Assembly: GCF_003573695.1 (NCBI RefSeq)
Contig: NC_039361.1
Span: 102,984,279 to 103,048,278 of the forward strand
Length of the DNA stretch: 64,000 nt
Origin: Papaver somniferum
Taxonomy: Eukaryota > Streptophyta > Magnoliopsida > Ranunculales > Papaveraceae
Direction of reading: 5' to 3'
Made by a program: the position numbers and the translations under genes. Numbering within the stretch: position 1 is the first letter of the stretch; the number at the start of each line of letters is the position of its first letter. The notes below the pieces were generated by a model that was given only the letters and a program-made list of their open reading frames with translations, made no database searches and was not told where the DNA came from. Positions 47,247 through 58,862 of the stretch are shown here, piece after piece.

Positions 47247-49869
47247 CTATGTTTTTCCTTGAGCCCTGTGTTTAAAGTTCTTCTTGATGCTTTCAGTATC
47301 AATTGCAGATCCTTCTGATGTAATCCTATCATCTAGCATCCTGATCCCCATGTACCTACATCAAAAAATAAAAGTTACATCAAATTAGGATCAAGAGCTT
47401 AGCTGACATCTAGTTATGGTGAAATTGTAATAATGGTGCTAATTACCTTCCAAGCATCATAACTGTAGCTTGAGGATTTGTACCAGGAGAGTAATTAAAT
47501 GTCGAACCATCGATAACTCTAAGTGCATCAGCACCAAGAACTTTGTAATCGTGATCAACAACCATACTAACTTGACAACCTCCATGGTAATGCCATATAG
47601 TCATCACTGTATCTTTACAGTACTGTTCCAAGGATGTCGACGTGTTGTCGTGTTTTGGGAGCAAATTTACTGGAAACCCAACTGTCATGTTTAGAAGTTG
47701 TTGCAAAGTAAGGTATGGGTACCTGCAACAAATTTTTGGTGTAATCAGTTTCAAGTACTGTGGGCAACTAAGAAGAAAAGAAACATTTTTAGAATAGAGT
47801 GGTACTTGAATTTGGAGAATGCATTTGATTCGACTACTCTCTCGATGGTTTGAATACCCTGAACACATCTATGGAGGTCTTCTGGATCCTTGAAGTAGTT
47901 AAAAGTCACTATGGGGTTGATATAAGGATTTTTGCTTCTGAGTTCAAGATGCCCAGTTGATAAAGGACCCATAATTTTTTCAAGTAGAAACCCTCCTCTA
48001 AATGCTCTTGAATCAAGCTCGTTCATTAGTTTCACTGCCTTGGCTATTGCTTCTGGTGTTCTCTGTTTTGGTGGCACAATTGAGATTTGCCCAGTCTTCA
48101 CAAAATCAAGAAAAAGATCAGTTAGCGCCGCAAAACTTCGACATATTCGAGCCATATAGGGTATAGAAAAGGTACCTGAGGTGAGAACATTCCGAAATTC
48201 CTTTGTCGCGGCAGATCATCATTTTCTTGGGGTTTATTATTCTCCATAGCCTGAGAAGCAAAATTCTCACCACTTGCAGCTTCAATGTAACTTCCATATG
48301 GAGTAATACCCACAACTTGTATAAGTGAAACCTCAACTGGTTCAGGGGAAGGAATGTAGATGGCATTCATAGGATTGTCAGACATTCCTTGGCCAACAAG
48401 TGGTTGATCAACCAGAACTGTAATGTTGAGGGATCTCAAATGAGCAGCCGGTCCAACACCACTCAGCATTAACAGTTGAGGACTTCCCAGTGCACCTGCA
48501 GAGATTATGATCTCATTCGACGATGATTTGTTCAAGTAGGCCCTGTGTTTTACGCCAGACGCGTCTGTGAATAACACTCCATGGGCTTCTGGTCTTACTT
48601 TTCCTGCATTAACCCAAAGCATGCAATTACTGAATCATGTTCTGAAACTGTTTTACTAGCTCAAAAACTGAGTGGATCGGTTTGAGAATGACTGGGACAG
48701 TTCTTGACCGAGCTGGTAAAATTCATACGTACCTTTGGTTCTAAACATGATTTTGTGAACTGTAGCATGTAGTAAAACAGTAAGTCCCTTGGGGTTGGCA
48801 TATTCAAGTAAATCAGCTGCGGTATGTCGATGGCCATCACGGTCAAAGATTGAGCCTCCAACTTTAGTACCATTCATGTGATCGTAAGTAAATCCATTAT
48901 TAGGCAAAATACCGGCTTCAAGTAACCCATCTCTAACAGCCGTTTGCCATTCCAACATCGGTGGTTCGAACGCCACTCTCCGTTCAACCCATTGATAAGA
49001 TTCATTAACAAGTCTTCCATCCCAACCAGCGGTCTTAACATATTCAGTTCCAGCACGCGTATAGAACCCTGCATTTAAACAACTTCCGCCACCTAAAACT
49101 CTTGCACGAGCATTAATCACCCCGTCTTCTGATATAAAACGTTGCGAAGGTGAACCCGGAGAAAGGTCTGCTAAAGCACTCCCAAATGAACCTAAATTTG
49201 TTATGTTGGAGTTTCCATATGGTACTCCACCCCTTTCTATCAACAAGACTTTGTAGTTTGAAGAGAGAGTAGCAGCTAATGGACACCCCGCAGTTCCTCC
49301 ACCTACGATGATGTAGTCGTAGTACGATATATTTGGTGCCGTTGTTGCTTCATGAACAAATGAGTAATTTGGAGCTGCAAAAACAAAATTAAAATCTTTT
49401 AGGCAATGGTAAATTTAAGGTTTACTAAAGCTATTTTCTTGTACTCACGATCTTTGAGTTGGTACTAAGATGAAAGTAATTTTTACAAGTTCATCATCTT
49501 TGTACTTGTATCTTAAAATGATCATTTTAGTGTGTATCTCTAGAAAAATATGAGACCCAATAAAAATGTTTTTATCTTGCACGGTTACACCCTATAAAAA
49601 CCATATATGTACTATCATAGTACAGAACAAGAATTAAATTTCAGACTGTGTAGACTGTGGAGTCTGAATCATATGATATGATGAAACAAATTGTACCAAA
49701 GAATGTATCTATTGTCTGAAACCTGAATGAAATCTAAGAAGAGAATTCAATGGGGGTTTTAATTATTATTACCTTGCTCGGAATAGCAGAATCCATGAAA
49801 GCTGAAAAGGACTAAGCCAACAAGATGAATTACACCAAAAATTCTCGAGGTTATCTCTAGATTACCCAT
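47247..49869 (-). CDS. HOTHEAD/mandelonitrile-lyase-like GMC oxidoreductase
   Basis: Six exons on the minus strand: 49869-49773, 49374-48733, 48603-48176, 48095-47806, 47722-47447 and 47355-47247. All introns are GT-AG, phases agree, and the joined frame is 613 residues without a break, normal for the family. The first exon codes a hydrophobic signal peptide (VIHLVGLVLFSFHGF), so the protein is probably secreted or vacuolar. Then come the FAD-binding VGGGTAGCPLA with the downstream LLIERGG, GMC signature 1 (RARVLGGGSCLNAGF), signature 2 (ISAGALGSPQLLMLSGVG), the histidine block WHYHGGCQ, and the C-terminal NPQATVMMLGRYMG. Relatives include HOTHEAD (cuticle omega-hydroxy fatty acid oxidation) and hydroxynitrile lyases; the substrate cannot be told from sequence. 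VDGS-type spacing is kept, but the block after WHYHGG reads CQVSMVVD, where relatives usually have CQVGKVVD. Confidence 0.9.
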
Positions 49870-49972
49870 ATATACTTAAATACTCTTCACGAAAGTTAAA
49901 ACAAATTAAGAAGAAATTTAGTATAAGAATTTAGAGTGATTGTTTTGTGTTTAGCTTAGAGATAAAAGAAGA

Positions 49973-49984
49973 GTTTAAATAAAC
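49973..49984 (-). promoter_or_regulatory. Possible TATA box of the GMC oxidoreductase gene
   Basis: On the minus strand TTTATTTAAAC lies about 105 bp upstream of the ATG at 49869, a suitable distance for a plant promoter with a short leader. Confidence 0.4.
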
Positions 49985-51542
49985 TCTTGGGTAGAAAGCT
50001 GATCAAGTAACCAACCAGTAGTGCAAAGAATTCCTAGTGAGACTATCGGAGAAAATGAAGAAGATTAGTATTTCTTTAACATTATCAAGATACATTCATT
50101 TAAAGATTCTTCAACTCTCTTTCAAAACTAGTTAAATATATTCAAGTGCAAAACTCATGACTCCCTCTAAATTCTCTCTCCCAAACACCAAAATCTTTCA
50201 TGGCAAGCCCTACAAAAGACACTGTTCTTCAAACTTGGATTTGATAAAATGTTGAAGTTATTAGCCTTATAGGTCCAATATGGTATGTTCATGGGAAAGA
50301 AATTTTTTTTAAAGACGTAACAAAGTGGGAAATAGGATATGTGCAACTCTGCATCCAAATTTGTAGCCTAGATAGTTAATGAGTTAAGCTGTAACCAAGA
50401 TATTAATTACTCTCCCAACTAATGCATCTACCAGCATGATCTTTACTTTCAACATCGCAACTGTACCTAATTTTTAAACTTGCATGGGTAGAGAGATATT
50501 TAGAAATGCATGCAGCACCAACTTTCCTTCTGCAGTACTTTTGCTGCTAGGCGCGTTCAACTTCAAGGTATAGGGTTGGGTTCAAGGTCTGTATTAAACG
50601 GATAAACATTTAGTTATCAGCCTAGAATAGACACGAGGATGGCATGAAAAACTTACCTTACAAACTATTGTAACCGCCTAGGCTTAGCTCACAAGGGAAA
50701 CTCTGGTTTTTGTACACAATCGGTCAAAAGAACACAAGAATGAAACGTAACGTCCTTATTTTAGGCACATTTGAGTCAAATATTTTGTTTTAGCGTTTTT
50801 TGACCGACAGCTAGAGTAGGGTGAGTATCGAACATAAGAGGGAGTGAGGGACTAGGCAACCGAACAAAAGTGATATAGATTTAATGCCATCCAACAGCTA
50901 ACTACTCAGAGTGAAAGTAGTTAGAAACCTTAAATTTTCTGTGTCTTTCTTGTTTGGTTTCAAGGTGAGTGAGTGATTCTACTTCTAGAATTTCGAATTG
51001 TTTTTAGTTGATTCTCAACCTCATACCTAGTAACAAAAATCAAAGTTGGGGCAGTGCATTTATGTTCCGGTGTCCCATTACCCACTATGGGAAAATAGAT
51101 GAGCAGAAAGAAACACGGAAGTATTTTGAGCTTAATTTGGCAATCTATTTACCTAGAGGATATCTTCCTAATCCTAGTTTAACTAGACTACTTTCATTTC
51201 TAAATTCTAATGATATCAATGAAAAAGAAATATTAGATGACACTTAAAAAAGCTAACCGGCACCAAGTTTTCTATCGATAAAAATAAAAATTAGATAATT
51301 TGGATTAGAGACAAAAAAAAGACATTTATAATCGGTTTGACAAACTGTCCCCGATGAAACTTTAATGGGAAGTAATGGGGATTCTTGCAGGCATAAATCT
51401 GCTTTGCCTTGGCTCTGGTTCACAAATTCCAAAGGAGCTTCTAAGAACCATACCCAACCAGAAATGGCAGCACTAAGCATCCAGGTAGTCACATCAAATT
51501 AATATAGATATTAAGAATCAGACTTAAATACCTACAAATTGA
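49985..51542. other. Upstream region of the GMC gene; no other gene recognised
   Basis: Open frames at 50167-50358, 51008-51247 and 51253-51492 have no recognisable domain. The stretch should include the promoter of the GMC gene on its left side. Confidence 0.45.
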
Positions 51543-51611
51543 GTCGTCGTACTATAGTGGTAAGTGTTCCCGGGTGTGACAAATTTAAGTGTTCGATCCC
51601 CGGCAGCCGCG
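51543..51611 (+). pseudogene. tRNA-Asp-like pseudogene
   Basis: The 5' half (GTCGTCGTACTATAGTGGTAAG) is nearly that of plant tRNA-Asp(GUC), and the T-loop side (TTCGATCCCCGGCA) is also kept, so the A and B boxes of the pol III promoter are present. The middle is decayed: the anticodon stem no longer pairs, about 3 bases are missing between the anticodon arm and T loop, the T stem is mismatched and the anticodon is altered. A T-run terminator (GTTTTTC) follows directly. It is more likely a dead tRNA copy or SINE head than a working tRNA. Confidence 0.65.
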
Positions 51612-51747
51612 TTTTTCTTTTTTTCATTTGTTTTCATGTTCTCAGCCTGGTGAGCTGAGTCAATTGAACAACCATTTTTATTTTTATTTTTATTTCATTT
51701 TTATACCAACATTACATCAAGAAAATGATAAGACAGTAGATGAAAAC

Positions 51748-52149
51748 TCAACCTGATACAAAAAACCTGATGAGATTAAGATCGAACTCCATCTTATTAT
51801 TTTCCTCCTCTAGACACTGAATCTTCTCCTTCAACTGAGTGCATCCCATCTTCATCAAGTCTGCTTGAACTTCTAATTCCAAACATTTTGCCTTTAACCT
51901 TTCAATTTCCTTGTCTGCTCTTTCCTTCCCACACTTGCTTAGCTTACTTCTTCTCTTGTAAACAATTGTATTTGGTTCATCTGTTTCTCCATTCTTGAAT
52001 TCCTCAAGCTGTTTCTCGACTTCATTACACTCAGTTGCATTAGCTTCAAGTTGTTTTTTCAGCTCAATATTTTGGTGTTTTAGCACCAAACAACATAACT
52101 TCCAGTGTTGAGTTTCTTTTTCTTTTGCTCGTCTACTACTTCCACCCAT
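51748..52149 (-). CDS. Small coiled-coil protein, unrecognised
   Basis: A 133-codon frame starts at an ATG in good plant context (CACAATGGGTGGAAG type) and has no recognised family. Nearly the whole protein is heptad-like: KKQLEANATECNEVEKQLEEF, then a basic YKRRSKLSK stretch, then ERLKAKCLELEVQADLMK and QLKEKIQCLEEENNKME. The N-terminus is basic (SSRRAKEKE). Codon use is unremarkable. It might be a first exon, because CAG/GTTTTT near the end could act as a splice donor. It could equally be a leftover of a larger coiled-coil gene. It lies between a tRNA pseudogene and a Rab pseudogene, and the context says nothing of its role. Confidence 0.45.
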   Translation of the reverse strand: MGGSSRRAKEKETQHWKLCCLVLKHQNIELKKQLEANATECNEVEKQLEEFKNGETDEPNTIVYKRRSKLSKCGKERADKEIERLKAKCLELEVQADLMKMGCTQLKEKIQCLEEENNKMEFDLNLIRFFVSG

Positions 52150-52563
52150 TGTAAATACTGAGATTATGGTTCAAAGTTTACTCAAATGGTTTGACAGAAT
52201 CAGAGATTTTTATAATGAAGCTCAAGTGGAATCAACACTTGGGTTTAGCCTTGGTGACACATGGAGGATAATGCCAGGTTGGTGTTTCCTTTTTGCCAAC
52301 ACTTGTTAAGATGACCTGGCTATAAAAGTTTTTGACATAACACAAGCACATGGATATATTGGTAATTGTTGCTAGTGGCTAAGGGATAGCCTCCTTGTTC
52401 AAATAGCATAAAGTGGTCCTCCTAAGACCATGCTCAGCTCTGCCTCTCGAACTTTAGCATACAATCAAAATATACAAGAATAAGTAAACAGAAGCAAAAA
52501 AGAGAGACAATAACAACCAGTTCAAACCTAGTAGCTGAAACCAAAATTTTAATCAGATTAAGA

Positions 52564-52967
52564 TCAAGATGAACAGCACATACTGCTCTTAGTGAGAATT
52601 ACTTGTGCAGGGCCAGGGACAATGATGCTTTTTCCAGTCAAGGATGCTTGGCTACCATTGCTTTGATCTTCATCCGCAACGTTAACAATATTGAAGATCT
52701 CAGTCAAAACAGATGAGAAAAGGCGGTCTCTAAGAAGAGAAGTCCTTCCTTTTGAGCGAATTCCTTGGGCATCCTCGGTGGGGACAGCATGCTGGCTTTC
52801 AAGATCATACTTATTTCCTAGAAAGTATGATTACAAAGTTCTTGTCTGCATGCCCTTGTAGTTCTTCTAACCACCAACAGGTAAGATCGAAGCTTTGGCG
52901 TTTGGCTATGTCATAGACCAACATGGCCCCTACGACTCTGTAGCACGCACTTGTGACTGCTTTGTAT
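52564..52967 (-). pseudogene. RABA4-like Rab GTPase pseudogene
   Basis: The second exon of a Rab11/RABA gene starts after a CAG acceptor at 52968-52970 and reads [20 protein letters not shown]. The effector and hypervariable parts follow: [16 protein letters not shown], then [18 protein letters not shown] with a frameshift just before it. A second frameshift comes after EDAQ, and part of the ETSALE guanine-binding region is lost. The tail GKSIIVPGPAQVILTKSSMCC ends in CCSS, the double-cysteine prenylation signal typical of RABA4. The first exon (P-loop and switch 1) was not found. RABA proteins direct trans-Golgi to plasma-membrane traffic; this copy cannot fold. Confidence 0.75.
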
Positions 52968-52970
52968 CTG

Positions 52971-54299
52971 TTCGTCATACAGAAACATCAAAAAGTAAAA
53001 CATTAAATTCTCATGGAAAGAACATAATCTACTTTTATGCAGTTCGCACACCATCAGTTTCAAACACAAATTGCAAAACACATCATAAGAAACAGATTAT
53101 ACCTACTCTGCAACATTTTAGGCTGTTAGAATAGTGGGAAATGTATGGACTACTGGGAAATTCATGCAGAAAACACTCATCACTACCTTTTGTCCCAAAC
53201 TAGTAGGTCATCTTTGTGTTGGAATGTCAGAATATGTTGCCTGATTCTTGATTCTAATATAGTAAAGATTCAATTTTGTAACCTAAGATCTTTACTTAAA
53301 AACTCAAGATCCAGTAGTCCAATCAAAACATACCTAGTTTTTATCTCAAAGTAGAAGAAATAAAAGAGAGTGCTTAAGAATTACCTTTTATGTTGAATAA
53401 CAAGTGTTCTTGTTTGGATAGTTGCTTTAGATCTAAACTAAATTCATTCCTCGCAAATCTTGAGAGTATTTGTGAGCCAAAACTCCTCCCCCAGTGACTC
53501 CCACAGTTGATCCTTGAATGATGTCACCGGAAGTACCACAATGTCCCCCAGTCGTTCCCATCTGAAATGAAAGTTATTATTTGCAACTGTAAAAACTAAA
53601 ACATAGGAAGAACTATAATATGCAGAAAACTACCCAGCTATATAAAATAGACATCAAATCCACCTTTGCTAACCGACAAACCTTGTGGGTATCTGCTCCA
53701 GCAAGTTCTCTGGTAACCCCTGTGCTTTATTAACCAACAGCTTCAACCATTATCTTCTGGGAAGACTTAGGTTTTTGCAGACACTAGCTACTTCATCTTC
53801 AACTATAGAGCCATCATAACAGAAGATTTACTGTCCTCTCATCCTTGGCTGGTTCTAAATGATGAACACCATCATGAAAATCAATTCCATCTTTCAAAGC
53901 ATGTTTTCTTTTGTTAACAAATAAAGTATAGGACTTTACAGTAACAGGAGTAAACAAATATGACGGCCATCTTCACAAGGAAAAAAACTTTTTTCCAAGA
54001 TCTAGCCACCTAACTTTTTTACTATGTCCTTCGCTAGTTTAGCATATTTTATTTTCTAGCGAACCCGTGTTTAGATCTAGCATGTGCTTCAGCATCGTTG
54101 ACTAACGAATGATTAATCTCCTCTTCGCACTGCCCACACAGAATGCAAACACTGATAATCAGAGTCCCATCAGTAGAAATCAAAGCTGAGCCTCTCCTCT
54201 GCAAGTTCGACAGTGTTGGAAGACGATTTAGGATAGCCAGTCACAGAAAAAAACTATGCTTAAATGGCCAGTTCATTGACCAAACTCTGTTTCTGGGGA
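52971..54299. other. Unassigned stretch between the Rab and LINE remnants
   Basis: No gene is recognised. On the minus strand a stretch near 53575-53440 follows a TTTCAG acceptor-like word and reads as a Gly/Thr-rich peptide, but I cannot name a family or join it to anything. Confidence 0.35.
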
Positions 54300-55190
54300 A
54301 GAAGGGATCACAACCAATTTCGTTGACCTGATTTGCATAAGCTGAGCTCTAAGAGAAAGCAGCACTTTTATGGCCAATCCATACCAAGCCATCTGCGTCC
54401 TCCAAGAGAAGTTGTATAGTCTCCAAGATGGAAAGTGACACCATCAGCTCCTGAACATCGCCCTCATGAAGCGCCTTCACGTCAGTCTCATCCAAAACTC
54501 TAGCCTCAGCAACCAAGATATTTTACTGAAGTTATGGCACACAACAATGGACAAATAGCAGCCAGAATACTACTAGAGCACCGTTTGTCTTCCCAAAGAC
54601 GAATGGTATTGCCTTTTATAATCTTGAAATGCACCATCCAAAAGAAAGTGTCAGCAACAGAATTGATATCCCTCCACCGACTCACACCTTAAGGGTCATT
54701 GGCTCTCTCTGTTTACCAAATAGAGTTTCTATTCCCATACTTTTCCTTGATAATTTTGGCCCATACAGCATCTTTTTCCTTGCCAATTCTCCACCACCAT
54801 TCCATTAGAAGAGCTTTGTTCATAGGATTTAGTCTTTTAATACCTAAAACGCCTCTAGAACTTGGTTTATAAAGGATCTTCCAACCAACCCAATGGTGTT
54901 TGTTACCACCATTTGCATCATCCCACAAGAAATTGCAAATAGTTTGCTCAATTTGCTTGATAATATTGAGGGGCAAGAAAGAGAGAGAAATAATACATAT
55001 GCAAACTGAAAGAGCACACTTTTAATGAGAGTGGGTGTACCTCCTTCAGTTAGGAGCCCTCTTTTCCAGGTAGAGAATCTGCCTTTACAAATTTCACTCA
55101 CCTTATCCCACTTGCTCCTAGCTCTTGATTTTGCACCTTAAGGAAGACCAAGATACGTGGAGCGCAAAACAACACTTGAACAACCCATTT
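54300..55190 (-). pseudogene. LINE B: reverse transcriptase C-terminal part
   Basis: The minus strand carries the end of a plant LINE ORF2: RSTYLGLP, then GRFSTWKRGLLTEGGTPTLI, then ICNFLWDDANGG, HHWVGWKILYKPSSRGVLGI and NPMNKALLMEWWWRIG, which match the thumb/connection region after the reverse transcriptase palm. Past 54713 the similarity weakens but reaches a DADGLVWIGHKSAAFS block. It has stops and frameshifts. The catalytic palm is not included. Confidence 0.7.
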
Positions 55191-55860
55191 CATCAGTCAA
55201 AGAGTTCATTGAAGGCACATCTTCCTCCTTGCAAAACCCCACCATCATACAGAACTCTATTTCTGGTAAACCATAATTCCCTCATAGTTATAAAGGTAGC
55301 TAATAACCATACCTCTTTAACTGCTTTATTTTTATGACTTGGAAAATCCAGCGCATCAGAAAAGGATTTGGGATTCAGAAAATGAAAAATGCCTCCAAGC
55401 CAAGACCAAATCAACTCACTGTATGAAGAGTACCAGAGAATATGATCCAAATTTTCCTCAGAATTCTTACAGAAATAACATCTTGAGACCAACTTGAACC
55501 CTCTTGATTTCTTAGCATCATCTGGAGCACAAAACTGGATGCTTCTCTCTGATGAAATGAAGAGCAGAAGATACTGAAAATTTTCCAGCAGTTGATCCAC
55601 TTCATATCATCTTTGTCTTCACCACCATTTACAACTGGTATCTCATGGATACTGAAATAATTCAACACATGCTCCAGGATTTGCCACTCACCATTAAACA
55701 AGAAGATCTGCTATCTTCGGGTTTTTATGTTGTTGAATATAAGATTCATTATTCATACATCCTTCCATACTGAAATATCTTTTCCCTTTCCCACTGACCA
55801 TCTGACACCTTTTGTTAAGTCATCCATTACCCATTTTAATCTTGGTCAGATCGAGGATTG
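55191..55860 (-). pseudogene. LINE A: zf-RVT region
   Basis: The minus strand reads VRWSVGKGKDISVWKDV, then through breaks to the zf-RVT zinc region (CYFCKNSEENLDHILWYSS) and WLGGIFHF, and on to KEVWLLATFITMRELWFTRN. This is the C-terminal part of a LINE ORF2. It lies upstream (on the minus strand) of LINE B's reverse transcriptase part, the opposite of normal order. Its left edge abuts the kelch gene fragment at about 55860. Confidence 0.7.
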
Positions 55861-57102
55861 CTTATAATATTAGTTCCATTCACCACTTCTGGATTCAAAC
55901 TGTGCCTGTAAAAACTTAGTCCATTCATCTTTACCAGCCTGCATAACATGATGTCCCCACCACCGATGCTAACAAGATCATCATCGACAACATTAACTGT
56001 GCTACAAACAAGGAGGTGCTTGCTGACAGAGTTTGTCACATGCTTCAGTAAACCAAGACGCAAATCAAGTAACGCCACCTCTTCAAAATGTTGCTTGACA
56101 GCACATCCCCGGGAATGCCAACAAAATGTTTATAGACAAACATAGTACGGGTGAACCCTGGAGACTGGGTTCTCCCTGCCGTCTTCTTCTTCATCCACAT
56201 GCAAGTTTTAGTATCAAAACTGTAAAGGTCTTCTATAGCTTTTTCACCATCATATCCACCAAACATAAGAAAATGAAACCCATTCAAGACCATTGAATCG
56301 GAATGACAACCAGATGGTAGTTCTCGCTGGATGCTTACCTCACTCCACTGCAAATTTTCCACGCCCAAATCACGCGTGGTAGAATATATTGTTTCATTGT
56401 TAAGACCATCAAATACATATATAGAACCTACAACTGCAGCTGCATGACGGTGCCTGTGTAACATAGTTTATATATTTTTCAATTAATAAAAGTGATTGAG
56501 GAAAAACTACAGTACTGAATTGAAAGGTGGAAGGAAATATCAGGTGGTATAGTAATTGGTAAATGTTTAAAGTTTACATGGCTTTCAGACATAATACGGA
56601 GATGGTAAACTGGTATGGATTTCAGAAAATAATCCGGAGATGGTAAACTGGTTACTAAATGAAAAACAGTCTAATATGTAATCTTATTGAGGCAGAATTT
56701 GTTGCAAGAAATTATGCAACCCTACTACTTAATCATATGACAACGGAAGTATTAAATGTCACCTATGATGGAACTTACTGCCTGTACACTCCAGCAACAT
56801 CTCATTAAGAATTTCTGTAGGATCTTCCCTTCCTCCGGTAACAAAAATAGTACATTCCCCGACTACCAATGATGTGTGACCCAAGTGTGGTATATATTGC
56901 CTTCAAAGTACCAGTTTCGGTTCGATAATGCTTTTCTACGCCAACAAAACCACCAAATACCAGAACTTCATTCAGGTGTATGTTACTTAGAGCACACACT
57001 GAGTGACCCCATACAAAAAGCTTGTCAACTGGTTCTCCAGTAATTGTCATCTTGGAAACAGATATACAGCAGGGAGTATCTGTCGATACCCTGGAAAAGA
57101 AA

Positions 57103-57133
<31 letters not shown>

Positions 57134-57999
57134 TATATTTAGACATAAATGAGTGGCATTTTATAGTTTGAAGTCATCTCGGAAGTTATAGGGAAATTTA
57201 CACGAAAATGATATTTTACTGGTCCACAGAAGTAAGTTCCTAATCTTCTCAACTAAAAACCATAAAGTTCTTCTTTATAGCAGAGAAGAATTGCACCAGA
57301 TTGTCATAATCTGCGATTCTGGGTCTGCAAAGTTGCATAAAGGTTGGACAGTTTCCATGGGAAATTGGAATACATGCATACAAAATGTTGCACTCTTCCT
57401 CTTCATTATACATGTCACTTGAAGTTAACATTATTCTAGGAACACAATCTAACATCCAATAAATGTTTATCTTCAACCCAAGCAATTCAAACAAAATAAA
57501 GCAAATCACCTCACAATCCATAACACATATATATTCAAGCAAAAATGATTTAACTTGTTGAACTGATATAATTACCTGAATGAATGATCATCAAGTCCTG
57601 CTGCTTGGCACCACCATCATCTATCAATTCAGCCGACACAAAATTCTCTAAATTCAATTACCTATCATCTCTTCACCTCCATCACCATAATCTTGATTAC
57701 ACATAAACTAAATCTCAAAAACCAGTAAAAACCCATCACTTCTCTTTCTGTAGGTTTTATCCTCAGCACAAGAAACCCTAAGAGAAACTAAAATCTTTCC
57801 AATTAAACACTTGTAACCTAAATGAACATCTAATAGCAATAATAATAACATGTCTTTTAACACTAGTAATACCTGATTCACTAAATCCACAAGATATATC
57901 CATTGATTGAGCTGATGATATATCTTTCAAATTCAACAGCAAGTATAAAAGGTTCAAAGCTGAAAACAACTTCACCTTCTTCTTCTTGAGTACACACAA
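55861..57999 (-). pseudogene. TYW2/3/4-type wybutosine synthesis gene, truncated
   Basis: Minus-strand pieces in gene order: 57999-57778 with SCGFSESGITSVKRHVIIIA, the TYW3 core; 57146-56805 with EPVDKLFVWGHSVCAL and EVLVFGGFVGVEK, the first kelch blades; 56453-55861, after a CAG acceptor, with HRHAAAVVGSIYVFDGLN, NLQWSEVSI, FLMFGGYDGEKAIEDLYSFD and the AGRTQSPGFTRTMFVYK blade. The order matches the plant fusion protein TYW3-kelch-TYW2, which makes wybutosine at position 37 of tRNA-Phe. The TYW2 methyl/aminocarboxypropyl transferase end is absent, replaced by LINE A. Frameshifts break the last blades, and much of TYW3 is missing. A frame at 57249-57542 between the pieces was not recognised. 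Confidence 0.75.
57094..57133. repeat. (AAAAAG)n short repeat in the TYW pseudogene intron
   Basis: About six units of AAAAAG, giving a pyrimidine tract on the gene strand just upstream of a kelch exon. It may act as or replace a splice-site polypyrimidine tract. Confidence 0.75.
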
Positions 58000-58382
58000 A
58001 CCTGCCTATGTTTTAGAGACGGAGGGAGTAGTTGTTCTGAGAAATGGTGAAGGTTAATAATTTAGTCTGAATCGACTGGGTCATGGGAGATCATTAGAAT
58101 TCATGAACCTCCTTTAGCTTTCTTCTTCTTACTGGTGTTGGTAATGGTGGGAGGAGGTTGTGAGAGGATTGAAATACCACCACTCCAGAAACAAAGAAGA
58201 GTGTAAATCTCGTTGAAATACAAAGCGAGTAAAAACAATAAAAAAAGATTCGAATCTAAAATGCTGCGGGGTAATCTGGGACTCCTCTTTGACACTGAAC
58301 AAATTTGTATCGAGAATGTGGATCAGGGCGTGGCTGGGTCTTGTCCTGTCTAGAGTTCTCTCGTCTCCATCTCATAATTTTA
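58000..58382. other. Possible upstream flank of the TYW pseudogene
   Basis: A minus-strand start region may lie here, but no exon with TYW3 N-terminal similarity was recognised. Confidence 0.35.
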
Positions 58383-58599
58383 TGATGGGTTTGGATGTAA
58401 AATTTTAAAGGTGGAATTTTCAGGAAATTTGGTAGAATTATGTTTTCTCTTTATATGTTTTTTTTGCTCAAATCCTTGGAATCACGTTTCCTACAGGATT
58501 CAGTTTTCCAGCAAATCCTCCAGTCCGATCCCTCCCCCCTAAGATTTGCTGGAAAACTTATCAAAGGATTTATGGACCCACTTTTTTTAAACTCTAATC

Positions 58600-58638
<39 letters not shown>

Positions 58639-58816
58639 ATTTTAAGATTTGGGGTAATGTCAAATGGTACAAAGACTTTCATACAAAAAAACTCTATAAA
58701 TCCTAGGAATTCTAATTAAGTTACCAAACACACAATTTACGTGAATCCCAGAATTTATAATTCCATGGGATTATAAATTCCTGGAAACTGTGAATTCTAC
58801 AAACAAACCCACCATT
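58383..58816. mobile_element. MITE-like element with inverted ends
   Basis: ATGGGTTTGGATGTAAAATT at the left matches, inverted, GGTGGGTTTGTTTGTAGAATT at the right, and both are followed inward by CAGGAAATT-like words. The 0.43-kb body holds a TA run and no gene. The target duplication is unclear. The TGGGTTTG end resembles PIF/Harbinger-type MITEs, but this is tentative. Confidence 0.5.
58602..58634. repeat. (TA)n microsatellite
   Basis: A TA dinucleotide run inside the MITE-like element. Confidence 0.85.
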
Positions 58817-58862
58817 AAGTTTTTTAATTTTTTTGAAGTTTATTGTTTTGAATGGAAATATT

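Noticed and set aside
51543..51611. Functional tRNA-Asp
   Set aside because: The anticodon stem and T stem do not pair, and bases are missing between the anticodon arm and T loop.
57708..57890. 60-codon Leu-rich minus-strand frame
   Set aside because: It overlaps the TYW3 exon in another frame, and only the TYW3 frame has family similarity.
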